Positions 22,313 to 31,456 of a stretch of DNA of 33,672 nucleotides are shown in pieces (the first letter of the stretch is position 1; each line of letters begins with the position of its first letter). The notes beneath the pieces were generated by a model. The model was not told the DNA's origin. It worked only from the letters and a program-made list of their open reading frames with translations, and ran no database searches. The stretch comes from SZUA-35 sp037969565 (GTDB lineage: Bacteria; Actinomycetota; Acidimicrobiia; Acidimicrobiales; SZUA-35), in the NCBI GenBank assembly GCA_037969565.1, contig JBBKXQ010000148.1:1-33672 (forward strand). The letters run 5' to 3'. The position numbers and the translations under genes were made by a program.

Positions 22313-22964
22313 GGGTGACAGTTCCGGGAGCGGCGTTCTCGACGAGAGGACGGTGGGAGGCGAGGGTGTCGGCGGTGGACTCGCTGTCTGGTGAGGTCTC
22401 GGCTTCCGGGGGAGAAGTGATTCCTCGAGCGACGGCAAAGTCGTACAACTCACGTTGCAGAGCTTTTCTTCCCCGATGGAGGCGACTCATGACCGTTCCG
22501 ATCGGAATGTCGAGAATTCCGGCGATCTCTTTGTAGGCAAACCCTTCGACATCGGCCAGAAGGACCGTGGTTCGATACGCCTCTGGGAGCGAGTCCATCG
22601 CGGCCACGACCTCGGCCTCGGAGAAGGTGTCCATCAACTCGTCCTCGGCGCTCCGACCGAGCCCGCTTGCGTTCTGCAGCCGGCGGTAGAGATAGAGGTC
22701 TTCGATGTCGTCGAACTCGGTCTCCTCGGGACGCCGCTTCTTCGCCCGATACCGATTGATGTGGGCATTCGTGAGGATCCGAAACAGCCAAGCACGCAGA
22801 TTGGTGCCCGCCGTGTAGGACGCATAGCTTCGGTAGGCCCGCAGGTAGGTCTCTTGAACGAGATCTTCCGCGTCGGATCGATTGTTCGTGAGTCGGAGGG
22901 CCGTCGAATAGAGCGACGGCATGAACTCCTCGGTGTCTTGCACGAAGGTTGCTTGGTCAGCCAC
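22296..22964 (-). CDS. sigR: RNA polymerase ECF sigma factor, SigR/SigH type
   Basis: This 222-aa group IV sigma factor directs RNA polymerase to thiol-stress promoters. The sigma2 region (about 10-85) has YSTALRLTNNRSDAEDLVQETYLRAY (seen in two halves) and NLRAWLFRILTNAHINRYR. The sigma4 region (about 130-185) has LPEAYRTTVLLADVEGFAYKEI and PIGTVMSRLHRGRKAL. A Pro/Ser/Glu-rich tail of roughly 35 residues follows sigma4. The partner anti-sigma gene overlaps its 3' end. The GTG start has TATGGT 8 bases upstream; I see no GGAAT-N18-GTT site here, so autoregulation by SigR itself is not evident. A matching SigR promoter stands before clpC. Confidence 0.93.
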   Translation of the reverse strand: MADQATFVQDTEEFMPSLYSTALRLTNNRSDAEDLVQETYLRAYRSYASYTAGTNLRAWLFRILTNAHINRYRAKKRRPEETEFDDIEDLYLYRRLQNASGLGRSAEDELMDTFSEAEVVAAMDSLPEAYRTTVLLADVEGFAYKEIAGILDIPIGTVMSRLHRGRKALQRELYDFAVARGITSPPEAETSPDSESTADTLASHRPLVENAAPGTVTHDQLL

Positions 22965-22972
22965 TGGAGCGG

Positions 22973-22978
22973 ACCATA
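22973..22978 (-). promoter_or_regulatory. -10 box (TATGGT) of sigR, leaderless type
   Basis: TATGGT ends 8 bases before the GTG at 22964, within the 62-base gap after the acyltransferase gene. It suggests housekeeping-sigma expression of the sigR-rsrA pair. Confidence 0.5.
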
Positions 22979-23026
22979 CCGGGGCTCGGGTTGAACCGAG
23001 AACTCAGGGCCGGGTGAGCAGGTCGT

Positions 23027-25153
23027 TCAGCGAATCGGATTGCCCAGCGCAGCATCGAGGGCGGCCACGAATATCGGCGTGAGCGTCAGGGAACCGGGAA
23101 CGCTCAGGTGCACGCCATCCCGGAAGGTGAAGGTGTCGCCGACGTTGGTGCTGCACACGTCGCCGGGACACAATTCGTCGAAGAGATCCAACACCGTGGC
23201 GCCACCCGTGCCCGCCGATCGGGATATGGCGGCCAGCGCGTCCGTCCGCAGAGCCAGGAGTTGCGATCGCGGTGCTGACGTGCCGCACGATGCAGAGTCC
23301 GACGCCAGTTTCACCATGGGACATCCGGACAGGAACCAGCCATCGAATCGGGGGTTGGGGGCCATCACGATCACGACCGTTCCGGCTCCCTCGAGCTGCT
23401 CGAGCATTGGCACCCAGGCATCAAACCAGAGCGAAGCCTTGAGCGCGGGGTCGCGGCCCACTTCGGACGTTCCTGGCAACTTCCAGTCGATCGGCTCTCG
23501 CAAATAGCCGTCGAGCGCTGTGGCGATCACGACCACCGCCGGTGGATCGGCCAGAAGTTGTTCAACGGAGTTGGTTGCGAAATTCGCGCACCCACTGAAG
23601 CTGCTCGGTTCGAACTGAAGGGGGGCAAAGGGGCACCCGTGACGAGTGACGATGTCGAGCGGCCGACCGACTTCTGCCGCCGCCGCCACCATCACTTCGC
23701 TGTACTGCCCGGCACTCGAATCACCGATCAGAACGATTCGTGTCGATGGATCGATCGTGCCGGCGTCGGTTTCGCCGGCGGAGAACCGACAACGCTCGCC
23801 CGGATCGGCAACGGTGATCGTTCCGCACTGATTCTGCTGATCGAGGTGGAGGCCGCCGAGGGCTTCGACCGCCTTGATGTTCTCACTACCCCAGCTCTGT
23901 TGGGCACCGAATCGCAGCCCAGCGAACGACACGACCGGCACCAGAATGCAGAAAGCGGCCAAGATCGCCACTCGCTTACCGCGGAGGCCTTCAGCGTGCC
24001 GCACCGGCTCCTCGACCATTCGGTACGACAGCCAGGCCGGACCGAGGGACAACGCGGCGGCGATCATCACGGCGCCGCCGCTGGTCGGGAAGAGACTTCT
24101 TGCGAACACGATCGCCGGCCAATGCCAGAGGTACCAGCTATAGGACAAGTCGCCGAGCACGACCATGGGTCTGACCGAGAGCAGGTTCGAGACCGGACCG
24201 GTTGCTCGGGCTCCACCGAGGATGATGAGGACAGTTCCCACGACGGGCAGGAGGGCAGCCATCCCGGGCCAGCGCACCGTTTCGTCGAGCATGGCGCTCG
24301 CCCCGATGATCAGTGCAAAGCCCGCCAGTGCGCCTGCGTGGAGCAAGGTTCGAGGAAGGCGATCGACCTTGGTGGCCGTGAGCGCAAGCAGCGCTCCGGC
24401 GATGAACTCCCAAGCTCGGATCGGTGATGCGTAGAACGCGAGTTGGGCGGGATCCTGGATGCCGAGGAACGGCCCCGATGCATAACTGACGAGCAGGGAC
24501 AGACCGAAGGATCCGACACCAACGATCGCGAACACAGCAGCGACCTGGCGACGGATCCGGTCGGCGTCGGGTCCGAATCCGGCGACCAGTTTCCACATCG
24601 CCATCAGCAGCAGGGGGAAGACGACGTAGAACTGCTCTTCCACGGCGAGCGACCACATGTGGAGCAAGGGATTCAGCAGCGCGGGTGCGTCGAAGTAGCC
24701 GGCCGGAGACACGTAGAGGTAGGCGTTGGCGGAGAAGAGGCTGGCCGCCGTTCCGGTGGAGGCCGCGGTTTGCTGCGGCCCGAGCGGTGAAAGCAGGAAT
24801 GCCGACAACAGGGCCACCGCGCTCAGCAGGACTGCTGAAGCAGGTAGGAGTCGTCGGATGCGCCGAACGTAGAAACGTTTGAAATCGACTCGGCCCGTGG
24901 CAACGAGTTCCCGGTCGAGCAGCCGGGTGATGACAAAGCCCGAGACGACGAAGAACACATCGACGCCGATGAACCCGCCGTTGAAACCGGCGACCTCGGC
25001 GTGGAAGAAGACGACGAGCAGGACGGCCAGGCCCCGCATGCCCTGGATGTCGGCCCGCCGGGCGGCAGACGACGGCCCGGATGAAACACCCGACGCAATC
25101 GGCACCTCGGCTCGGCCTGAGGACCTCGGAATGGAATCGACCTCTGTGGTCAC
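23027..25153 (-). CDS. Membrane acyltransferase with C-terminal SGNH domain (OafA-like)
   Basis: Proteins of this type O-acylate cell-surface glycans. The 708-aa protein has an acyltransferase-3 membrane domain (about 33-410, ten or so helices) with RADIQGMRGLAVLLVVFFHA, GVDVFFVVSGFVIT, RRIRRLLPA and HMWSLAVEEQFYVVFPLLL, followed by an external SGNH hydrolase-like domain. In the latter, block I is IGDSSAGQYS near residue 472 and the catalytic Asp-His pair is DGVHLS near 680, so both halves look active. Several cysteines in the SGNH part could pair outside the cell. The start is the first in-frame GTG; a weak GAATGT box lies 6 bases upstream with TTGTGA 19 bases before it. The acceptor glycan is not evident from neighbours. 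Confidence 0.88.
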   Translation of the reverse strand: MTTEVDSIPRSSGRAEVPIASGVSSGPSSAARRADIQGMRGLAVLLVVFFHAEVAGFNGGFIGVDVFFVVSGFVITRLLDRELVATGRVDFKRFYVRRIRRLLPASAVLLSAVALLSAFLLSPLGPQQTAASTGTAASLFSANAYLYVSPAGYFDAPALLNPLLHMWSLAVEEQFYVVFPLLLMAMWKLVAGFGPDADRIRRQVAAVFAIVGVGSFGLSLLVSYASGPFLGIQDPAQLAFYASPIRAWEFIAGALLALTATKVDRLPRTLLHAGALAGFALIIGASAMLDETVRWPGMAALLPVVGTVLIILGGARATGPVSNLLSVRPMVVLGDLSYSWYLWHWPAIVFARSLFPTSGGAVMIAAALSLGPAWLSYRMVEEPVRHAEGLRGKRVAILAAFCILVPVVSFAGLRFGAQQSWGSENIKAVEALGGLHLDQQNQCGTITVADPGERCRFSAGETDAGTIDPSTRIVLIGDSSAGQYSEVMVAAAAEVGRPLDIVTRHGCPFAPLQFEPSSFSGCANFATNSVEQLLADPPAVVVIATALDGYLREPIDWKLPGTSEVGRDPALKASLWFDAWVPMLEQLEGAGTVVIVMAPNPRFDGWFLSGCPMVKLASDSASCGTSAPRSQLLALRTDALAAISRSAGTGGATVLDLFDELCPGDVCSTNVGDTFTFRDGVHLSVPGSLTLTPIFVAALDAALGNPIR

Positions 25154-25231
25154 CGGCTCACATTCCGTCGTTCAGCACGAGTCATCACAACCCATCGGCC
25201 GAACGCGACGGCGACTGAGCCCAAAACCCCC

Positions 25232-25282
25232 GATTTGGCACCGAAGTTGCCCCGATTTTCGCCCCGATTTCGGTGCCAGATC
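25232..25282. repeat. 51-bp palindromic repeat, copy B
   Basis: The outer arms are GATTTGGCACCGAA and TTTCGGTGCCAGATC. It has the same length as copy A (10740-10790) and differs at about 8 positions, mostly inside. It lies 6 bases downstream of the tRNA-Thr 3' end and upstream of the acyltransferase gene. Both copies follow the end of a gene, so a terminator or processing role is possible. Confidence 0.75.
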
Positions 25283-25288
25283 GGTGGA

Positions 25289-25364
25289 TGGAGCCCGAAC
25301 GCAGAATCGAACTGCGGACCTTCTCATTACGAGTGAGACGCTCTACCAACTGAGCTATCCGGGC
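25289..25364 (-). tRNA. tRNA-Thr (anticodon CGT)
   Basis: A complete 76-base cloverleaf including an encoded CCA. The acceptor arm pairs GCCCGGA with TTCGGGC (one G-T pair), the D arm holds AGCTCAGTTGGTAGAGC, the anticodon stem TCTCA/TGAGA encloses CT-CGT-AA, and the T arm contains GTTCGATTC. The anticodon CGT reads ACG codons. It lies 44 bases after holB on the same strand and may be cotranscribed. I found no integrated element at its 3' end. Confidence 0.97.
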
Positions 25365-25408
25365 AAGGTCGGAAAACTCTATCGGCCGAGACGACAAGGC
25401 GGCAGGAA

Positions 25409-26482
25409 TTAGGCCGAGTGGTACGCCGCCCCGAGATCGAGAAACAACGACTGCAGCAGCAGCGGCTCGCTCGGATTCCTGATCAATGCCTCGGCGGCCC
25501 GTTGGATCGCTTGCACCGCAACATCTGCCGCCGGATCGGGCGCTGCGATCAGCCGGTCCCGGTAGGCCCGACCGAGCGTGGCCAGCCCGAATCGCAGCTC
25601 GTCACCTCGCAGCTTCCGAATCTCGCGCTTCTGCCGGGCCACCAGCTGGCTTCGACCCGACCCGCGTTCACCGGTGAGCTCGACCCGTTCTTGAAGGACA
25701 TCGAGTTGCTGCTGGTGCATGATCTCGAGCGGCTCCTGGGCGCCGTCCATCCCTTCGCGGACTTGATTCACGAGTTCGACCACGATGCTTCCCGTGCCAT
25801 CGAGCCGTTCCGGCACGCTACGCCAGAGCGCGGCCCGGTCGGCGAGTGCGTCGTCGGTGGCCAGCAGACGGGCCCGATCGATGTCGCCACCGGAGGCGGC
25901 GGCGGCGATCTTCGCCCGCTTGGGGGGAACCCCGTCGGCGAAGAGCGCCGTTTCGATCAACTGCAGGGAGATCGGCGAGAATTCGACCGGCACACAACGG
26001 CTGGCAATCGTGACGATCTCCGGTGGCACTTCCTCGGCCAGCAGAATGAACACCGCAGTCGCTGGTGGCTCCTCGACGATCTTCAGGAGTTTGCCGACGG
26101 TGGTTTCGTTGATGATTTCGACCGATCGCACGAGGATCACTTTGCGCTTGCCCTCGACGGGTGAGGTCGATGCCTGTCGAATGATCTCCTCGGCCTCCTC
26201 CACCCGCAAGGTCTGGCCGGCAGCTTCGATGATCACCAGATCGGGATGGCCGGCCTCCAGTGCGAGTCGACGGTGCCTGGCCGCAGCGATGAGTTCGCCT
26301 TGACTCTCGGCCTCGGCCGAGAGCAACAGACCGGCGAACCCAAGCGCAGCCCTGTAGCTCCCGGTGCCTGGACTACCGAGAAAGATGTAGGCATGGACAG
26401 GCGCCTTGGCCGCCGCATCGAGCCTCGCGGTGGCGGCCTCTTGGCCGAGCACGGCAGCCCACGGGTCGGGCAGATCAGTCAT
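25409..26482 (-). CDS. holB: DNA polymerase III clamp-loader subunit delta'
   Basis: Delta' is the stator of the clamp loader that opens and loads the beta clamp. The 357-aa protein has an AAA+-like N-terminus with GSPGTGSY (36-43), a P-loop that lacks the catalytic Lys, as expected for delta' (and unlike DnaX). Other family signs are GHPDLVIIEAAG, VEEAEEIIRQ, KLLKIVEEPPATAVFILL and the SRC sensor segment. I see no four-cysteine zinc module, which DnaX and some delta' proteins carry. The ATG overlaps the tmk stop as ATGA. The tmk-holB pair is widely conserved. Confidence 0.9.
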   Translation of the reverse strand: MTDLPDPWAAVLGQEAATARLDAAAKAPVHAYIFLGSPGTGSYRAALGFAGLLLSAEAESQGELIAAARHRRLALEAGHPDLVIIEAAGQTLRVEEAEEIIRQASTSPVEGKRKVILVRSVEIINETTVGKLLKIVEEPPATAVFILLAEEVPPEIVTIASRCVPVEFSPISLQLIETALFADGVPPKRAKIAAAASGGDIDRARLLATDDALADRAALWRSVPERLDGTGSIVVELVNQVREGMDGAQEPLEIMHQQQLDVLQERVELTGERGSGRSQLVARQKREIRKLRGDELRFGLATLGRAYRDRLIAAPDPAADVAVQAIQRAAEALIRNPSEPLLLQSLFLDLGAAYHSA

Positions 26483-27105
26483 CGGACCTCGCCTCCGGCC
26501 ACACGGGCTTGCACCGCTTCCCACACTTGCGAGGCGACCTCATCGATCGTGCCGGCTCCATCGATCACCACCCAATGATCGCGATCATCGGCGGCGAGCG
26601 CCAGGAACGTGCTGCGAACCCGATCGTGAAACGCCGACTCTTCAGCCTCGAGCCGATCGAGCGCCCGGTCCAGCCGGGTGTTCGTGGCCGATCGCTCGCA
26701 ATCCAGCAGGACCACGAGGTCGGGCCAGAGACCGTCGAGCGCCCAGTCGTTCACGGCGCGGACATCGTCTACCCCGAGGTTGCGGCCGCCACCCTGATAG
26801 GCCAGCGACGAGTACGCGGTGCGGTCGGACACGACGTGTTGGCCGCCCGCCAACGTCGGGCCGACCACCTCGACCATGTGTTGGGCCCGATCGGCGGCCA
26901 TCAGTAGCGTTTCGGCTCTCGATCCGACCGGCGATTCGCCGACGCCCAGCAGCAGCTTGCGGAGTTTCACCCCCAGATCGGTGCCCCCCGGTTCGTGGGT
27001 GATGCGGGCACCCAGCCTTTCGGCCAGAAGCCGGGCCTGTGTGCTCTTCCCCGAACCTTCGCCCCCTTCGAAGGCGATGTAGAGAGCGGCGCCCTCGTGA
27101 ACCAC
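26479..27105 (-). CDS. tmk: Thymidylate kinase
   Basis: Tmk phosphorylates dTMP to dTDP. The 208-aa protein has the P-loop FEGGEGSGKST (12-22), THEPGGTDLG, the DR motif in VVSDRTAYSSLAYQGGGR, and the RALDRLEAEE lid region. All catalytic features are present. The GTG start lies 6 bases after the topA stop and the gene overlaps holB by four bases, so topA-tmk-holB form a compact transcription unit for DNA synthesis. Confidence 0.95.
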   Translation of the reverse strand: MVHEGAALYIAFEGGEGSGKSTQARLLAERLGARITHEPGGTDLGVKLRKLLLGVGESPVGSRAETLLMAADRAQHMVEVVGPTLAGGQHVVSDRTAYSSLAYQGGGRNLGVDDVRAVNDWALDGLWPDLVVLLDCERSATNTRLDRALDRLEAEESAFHDRVRSTFLALAADDRDHWVVIDGAGTIDEVASQVWEAVQARVAGGEVR

Positions 27106-27111
27106 GATCGA

Positions 27112-29937
27112 TCAGAAAGCGTCGTCGTCGGTGGCGGACACCGAGTCGATCGCCGATTGAACGCTGCCGACCGAGTCGGCCGACAGAGCCGCCCGAGCGG
27201 CGCTCTTCTGAGTCGCTGTTGCCGACGGCTTCTTTGCTGCCTTCTTCTTGCTGGCTTTCGTTGCCGTCTTCTTGGCAGCCTTTTTCTTGGTCGCCTTCTT
27301 CTTGGTCGCCTTCTTCTTTGCGGCCTTCTTCTTCGTGGCCGGCCCCTTGGCTCGGCGGTCGGCCAGCAACTCCGAGGCCCGTTCGATGGTGATCGTCTCG
27401 ACCTCGTCGCCCTTGCGCAAGCTCGCGTTGCTCTCACCGTCGGTGACATACGGGCCGAAACGGCCGTCCTTCAATGTCATCTGGAGATCGGTGGCGGGAT
27501 CGATTCCCAACTCTCGCAGCGGAGGTTTGGCCACGCCCTGGCCGGCCCGTCGCTTCGGTTGCTTCATCACTTCGATTGCCTTCTCGAGCGTGATGGTGAA
27601 GAGATCACCTTCGGACTCGAGGCTGCGGCTGTCGTTCTTGACCTTGCCGTCCTCGCCCTTGATGGCCTTCGAGATGTACGGACCATACCGGCCGTTCTGG
27701 GCCACGATCTCCGCGTTGTCTTCTGGATCGACACCGATCAGGCGGGGCAACGAAAGGAGTTGCACGGCCTGCTCGAGCGTGAGCTCGGCGGGGTCCATGT
27801 CTTTGAGCAAGGAGGAGGTGCGGGGCTTCTCACCGCTCTCATCGTCGTGTTCACCCATCTGCACGTACGGACCGAACCGGCCCGCCTTCACCTCGATGTC
27901 GAGGCCGCTTTCGGGGTGGGTGCCGAGCACCCGGTTGTCCTTCGGCGCCTCGAGCAGTTCCATCGCTTTGGCGGCGGTGAGATCGGCGGGGGCGAGATCC
28001 TCGGGAATGGACGCCCGGTCTTCGCCCCGCTCGAGGTAGGGCCCGTAGCGACCAACGCGGGCGACGATGGCGACACCGTCTGGATCGGCTCCGAGCGGAA
28101 TCGAATTGACGGCCCGGGCGTCGATCGTTCCGAGCCGTTCACTGACTTTGTCTCGAAGACCAGGGAGTTCGTTTTCCCCGAAATAGAAGGCGGTGAGGTA
28201 CGGCAGCGCCTCGGCCGCACCCTCGGCGATCGAGTCGAGATCGTCTTCCATCCGGGCGGTGAAGGCGTAGTCGACGAGGTCGGGGAAGTACCCCTCGAGG
28301 AGCCCGATCACGGCGAACGCCTTGAAGCTCGGCACCAAGGCCGTGCCCTTCTTCCACACATATTCGCGGGCTTGGATGGTGCCCATGATCGACGCGAATG
28401 TCGACGGACGTCCGACGCCGAGCTCTTCGAGCTTCGCAACGAGCGATGCCTCGGTATATCGAGCCGGCGGTTGCGTGTCGTGCCCCGCAGCCTCGAGTGC
28501 ATTGATCGTTGCTGCGTCGCCCTCGTTGAGCGGAGGCAGCAGTTGTTCCTTCTCATCGACTTCCTCGGCCGAATCTTCGTCTTTCGACTCGCGATAGACA
28601 CTGAGGAAACCCTGATGGGTGATCACCGTGCCAGCGGTGGAGAACACGGCGCGGCGGCCGTCCGAGGCTTCGGCGCCGAGGCGGAGGGTGACGGTCTCGC
28701 CGGTGGCGTCGGTCATCTGCGAGGCAACCGTGCGCTGCCAGATCAGTTCATAGACCTGTCGGTCTTGGGTCGAGAGTTCGCCCGCAACCTCTTCGGGAGT
28801 GCGGAAGGTGTCGCCCGACGGCCGGATGGCCTCGTGGGCTTCTTGAGCGTTCTTCGACTTGCCCTTGTAGGAACGCGGTTCCGGGGGCAGGAAGTCGTTG
28901 CCATAGCGCTGCTGGATCTGTGCCCTCGCCGCAGCGATGGCCGTTTCCGAAAGCGTGACGCTGTCGGTTCGCATGTAGGTGATGAAGCCACGCTCGTAGA
29001 GCCCCTGGGCCACCCGCATCGATTGCGCCGACGAGAGTCGGAGCTTTCGCGATGCTTCCTGCTGGTAGGTCGAGGTGATGAACGGGGCAGCCGGACGGCG
29101 GCGGTAGGGCTTCGCCTCCCGACTCTCGACTGTTGCCGGTCTGCCCTCGAGCCCCTCCACCAGGGTGCCTGCAGCCGCTTGGTCGAGATGGATCGTGTCG
29201 GACTTTGCGAGCTGTCCGTCCTGCCGGAAATCGCGTCCGCTGGCGATACGTCGGCCATCGACCTCGAGCAACATCGCCGTGAATGGAGTCTCGGCCTGGG
29301 CTGCGTCGAACGTGCCTTTGATGTCCCAGTAGTTGGCCGACCGGAACGCCATTCGTTCCCGTTCGCGTTCGACCACGATGCGGGTTGCGACACTCTGCAC
29401 ACGACCAGCCGAGAGCTTCGGCATGATCTTCTTCCACAGCACGGGAGAAACTTCGTATCCGTAGAGCCGATCGAGAAGTCGCCGAGCCTCTTGGGCGTCG
29501 ACCAAGCGACGGTCGAGCTCGCCCGGGGCCTCGACGGCGCGGTGGATTGCCTCGGGCGTGATCTCAGTGAAGACGATTCGCTTCACGGGGACGCGGGGGT
29601 TCAGGACTTCGATCAGGTGCCAGGCAATGGCCTCACCCTCACGATCCTTATCTGTTGCGAGCACGAGCTCGCTGGCATCCTTCATCAGGGCTTTGAGTTT
29701 GCGAACCTGATCCTTCTTCTCCGAGTTGACGATGTACAGCGGCTTGAAGCCGTTGTCGACGTCGATGCCGAGGCTCGCCCACTTCTCCCCCTTGTGCGAG
29801 GCCGGTACGTCGGCAGCGTTTCGCGGGAGATCGCGCACATGGCCGATCGAGGATTCGACCATGTAGCCGGCTCCGAGATACTCCGCGATCTTGACGGCTT
29901 TCGCCGGGCTCTCGACAATCACCAAAGGTTGGGGCAC
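27112..29937 (-). CDS. topA: DNA topoisomerase I
   Basis: TopA relaxes negative supercoils by single-strand passage. The 941-aa protein has the TOPRIM domain (VIVESPAKA, ATDKDREGEAIAWH), the type IA gate domains with catalytic Tyr near residue 320 (FITYMRTDS), and four C-terminal repeats with the G-R-[FY]-G-P-Y core (GRYGPYL, GRFGPYV, GRYGPYI, GRFGPYV). It lacks zinc-finger cysteines, as in other actinobacteria. A Lys/Ala-rich tail of AKKKA/TKKKA units (about 875-920) follows; in mycobacteria such tails bind DNA non-specifically and help processivity. The GTG start has TACCCT 6 bases upstream. It is first in a topA-tmk-holB unit. Confidence 0.97.
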   Translation of the reverse strand: MPQPLVIVESPAKAVKIAEYLGAGYMVESSIGHVRDLPRNAADVPASHKGEKWASLGIDVDNGFKPLYIVNSEKKDQVRKLKALMKDASELVLATDKDREGEAIAWHLIEVLNPRVPVKRIVFTEITPEAIHRAVEAPGELDRRLVDAQEARRLLDRLYGYEVSPVLWKKIMPKLSAGRVQSVATRIVVERERERMAFRSANYWDIKGTFDAAQAETPFTAMLLEVDGRRIASGRDFRQDGQLAKSDTIHLDQAAAGTLVEGLEGRPATVESREAKPYRRRPAAPFITSTYQQEASRKLRLSSAQSMRVAQGLYERGFITYMRTDSVTLSETAIAAARAQIQQRYGNDFLPPEPRSYKGKSKNAQEAHEAIRPSGDTFRTPEEVAGELSTQDRQVYELIWQRTVASQMTDATGETVTLRLGAEASDGRRAVFSTAGTVITHQGFLSVYRESKDEDSAEEVDEKEQLLPPLNEGDAATINALEAAGHDTQPPARYTEASLVAKLEELGVGRPSTFASIMGTIQAREYVWKKGTALVPSFKAFAVIGLLEGYFPDLVDYAFTARMEDDLDSIAEGAAEALPYLTAFYFGENELPGLRDKVSERLGTIDARAVNSIPLGADPDGVAIVARVGRYGPYLERGEDRASIPEDLAPADLTAAKAMELLEAPKDNRVLGTHPESGLDIEVKAGRFGPYVQMGEHDDESGEKPRTSSLLKDMDPAELTLEQAVQLLSLPRLIGVDPEDNAEIVAQNGRYGPYISKAIKGEDGKVKNDSRSLESEGDLFTITLEKAIEVMKQPKRRAGQGVAKPPLRELGIDPATDLQMTLKDGRFGPYVTDGESNASLRKGDEVETITIERASELLADRRAKGPATKKKAAKKKATKKKATKKKAAKKTATKASKKKAAKKPSATATQKSAARAALSADSVGSVQSAIDSVSATDDDAF

Positions 29938-29943
29938 GACGGC

Positions 29944-29949
29944 AGGGTA
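29944..29949 (-). promoter_or_regulatory. -10 box (TACCCT) of topA, leaderless type
   Basis: TACCCT ends 6 bases before the GTG start of topA. Confidence 0.5.
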
Positions 29950-30021
29950 AGGAGAGAACGTCTGCTTTTCCCATCACCATTCCGAAATCAGCAAAGACCT
30001 CAGCCTGTGAACCGTGTCTGA

Positions 30022-31389
30022 TCAGGCCTTCACTTCTTCGAAATCGGGGGCCTTCTTCGCCGCCGGCAAGCGGCTCAAGATGATGAAACCCATCGTCGTT
30101 GCAAGAACCGAAGCCACCAGAATGCCGATGGTGGCCTGGTCGGCGAGCGCCGCATCATCGAAGGCGAGATCGCCGATGAACAGGGCAACCGTGAACCCGA
30201 TTCCCGCAACCGCACCGGCACCGAGAACATGCATCTGGGTGAGCCCCTCGGGAAGGGTGATCGAGGTGTACCGGGTGGCCAATGAGGTGGCCAGCCAGAT
30301 CCCCAACGGCTTCCCGACAACCAGGCCGACGATGACGCCGAGAGTCACCTGCGACGAGAGTGCGTCGCTCACGGCTTCGCCGCTGAGCGTGACTCCGGCA
30401 TTGGCCAGCGCAAAGAGCGGGATGATCACGAAGCCGGTCCACGGAGTGATCAGTGTCAGGAGCCTCGTGGTGATCGGAGACGCCTCTCGAAGTTTCCAGT
30501 TCGCATCGCGGAGCTCTGCGATCGTGGCCGTTTCGCCGGTGATGACGTCTTCGATCCGTTCGAAGGCGCGACCGCCGAGGAGCGGGTGCGCCGGGGCGAG
30601 CAAGCCCAGAGCCACACCGGCAATGGTGGCGTGCACGCCGGATCGGAATGTTGCGTACCAAACGACGATGCCGATGAGGACGTAGATTGGCGTGAACCAG
30701 ATTCGATATCTCCGCATCACCACGATGAGCAGGAGCAAGCCGACGGCTGCGCCAAGCCAGCCGAAGCTGATCGTCTGGGTGTAGAACACGGCAATGACGA
30801 CGATCGCACCGACGTCATCGGCAATGGCCAGCGCCAGGAGGAAGAGCTTCAAGCGGCGAGGAATGCGTGGACCGAGCAGAGCCAGAACACCAACCGCAAA
30901 GGCGATGTCGGTGGCCATGGGCACACCCCAGCCATGAAAGCCATCGCCTCCGATGTTCACGATGGCGTAGAGCCCGGCCGGTACGAGCATTCCGCCCAGA
31001 GCCGCGATGGCGGGGAGAGCCGCGTCGCGAGGATTCGAGAGATCCCCGACCGACACCTCGTTCTTGATCTCGAGGCCCACCACGAAGAAGAACAGCACCA
31101 TCAGGCCGTCGTTGACCCAGAGTTCCAGGCTGAGACCGTGACCATCGTGGAGGAACGGCATCCACGAACCGATCGCGAAGTCGACCTCCGTGGCCCAGAA
31201 CTCGTGATACGTCTCGCTCCACGGCGAATTCGCCCAGATCAAGGCCACCGCAGTGGCGATCAGGAGGAGAACGCCCGACGCCGTTTCCTGGGCCAAGAAC
31301 CTGGCCATTGGTTTGGCCACAGAACGAGCGAGGCGGGTGTCGCCGCCACTCCACGCTTCCTCCCGGACCGAAACGACCCCCTCAGCCAT
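30022..31389 (-). CDS. nhaA: Na+/H+ antiporter NhaA
   Basis: NhaA exchanges cytoplasmic Na+ or Li+ for external protons and maintains pH and salt balance. The 455-aa membrane protein shows about twelve helices, the paired ion-binding aspartates in LALAIADDVGAIVVIAVFY, the discontinuous helix ATDIAFAVGVLALLG, and the conserved Lys in VVGKPLGIWLA. It is longer than E. coli NhaA (388 aa) because of a 30-residue polar N-terminus and a cytoplasmic loop near HPLLGGRAFERIEDV. The ATG has a weak AGG ribosome site and no leaderless box. It is monocistronic in appearance; topA follows after 84 bases. Confidence 0.96.
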   Translation of the reverse strand: MAEGVVSVREEAWSGGDTRLARSVAKPMARFLAQETASGVLLLIATAVALIWANSPWSETYHEFWATEVDFAIGSWMPFLHDGHGLSLELWVNDGLMVLFFFVVGLEIKNEVSVGDLSNPRDAALPAIAALGGMLVPAGLYAIVNIGGDGFHGWGVPMATDIAFAVGVLALLGPRIPRRLKLFLLALAIADDVGAIVVIAVFYTQTISFGWLGAAVGLLLLIVVMRRYRIWFTPIYVLIGIVVWYATFRSGVHATIAGVALGLLAPAHPLLGGRAFERIEDVITGETATIAELRDANWKLREASPITTRLLTLITPWTGFVIIPLFALANAGVTLSGEAVSDALSSQVTLGVIVGLVVGKPLGIWLATSLATRYTSITLPEGLTQMHVLGAGAVAGIGFTVALFIGDLAFDDAALADQATIGILVASVLATTMGFIILSRLPAAKKAPDFEEVKA

Positions 31390-31456
31390 GCTGACCTGAG
31401 CACCGCTGGTATGAACTGAACCGGTTGAGCATATCGAGGCACATACGGGCCGAATG

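Noticed and set aside
25232..25364. tRNA-Thr with adjacent palindrome as an integration site
   Set aside because: No integrase, no duplicated tRNA 3' end and no foreign genes nearby; the palindrome also occurs away from tRNA.
26374..26376. Missing P-loop lysine in HolB as a defect
   Set aside because: Delta' subunits normally lack a working ATP site, so this is expected.
26995..30021. A 1008-codon plus-strand open frame antisense to topA and tmk
   Set aside because: The minus strand carries complete, recognisable TopA and Tmk. The antisense product shows no family and arises from the GC-rich third-position bias.
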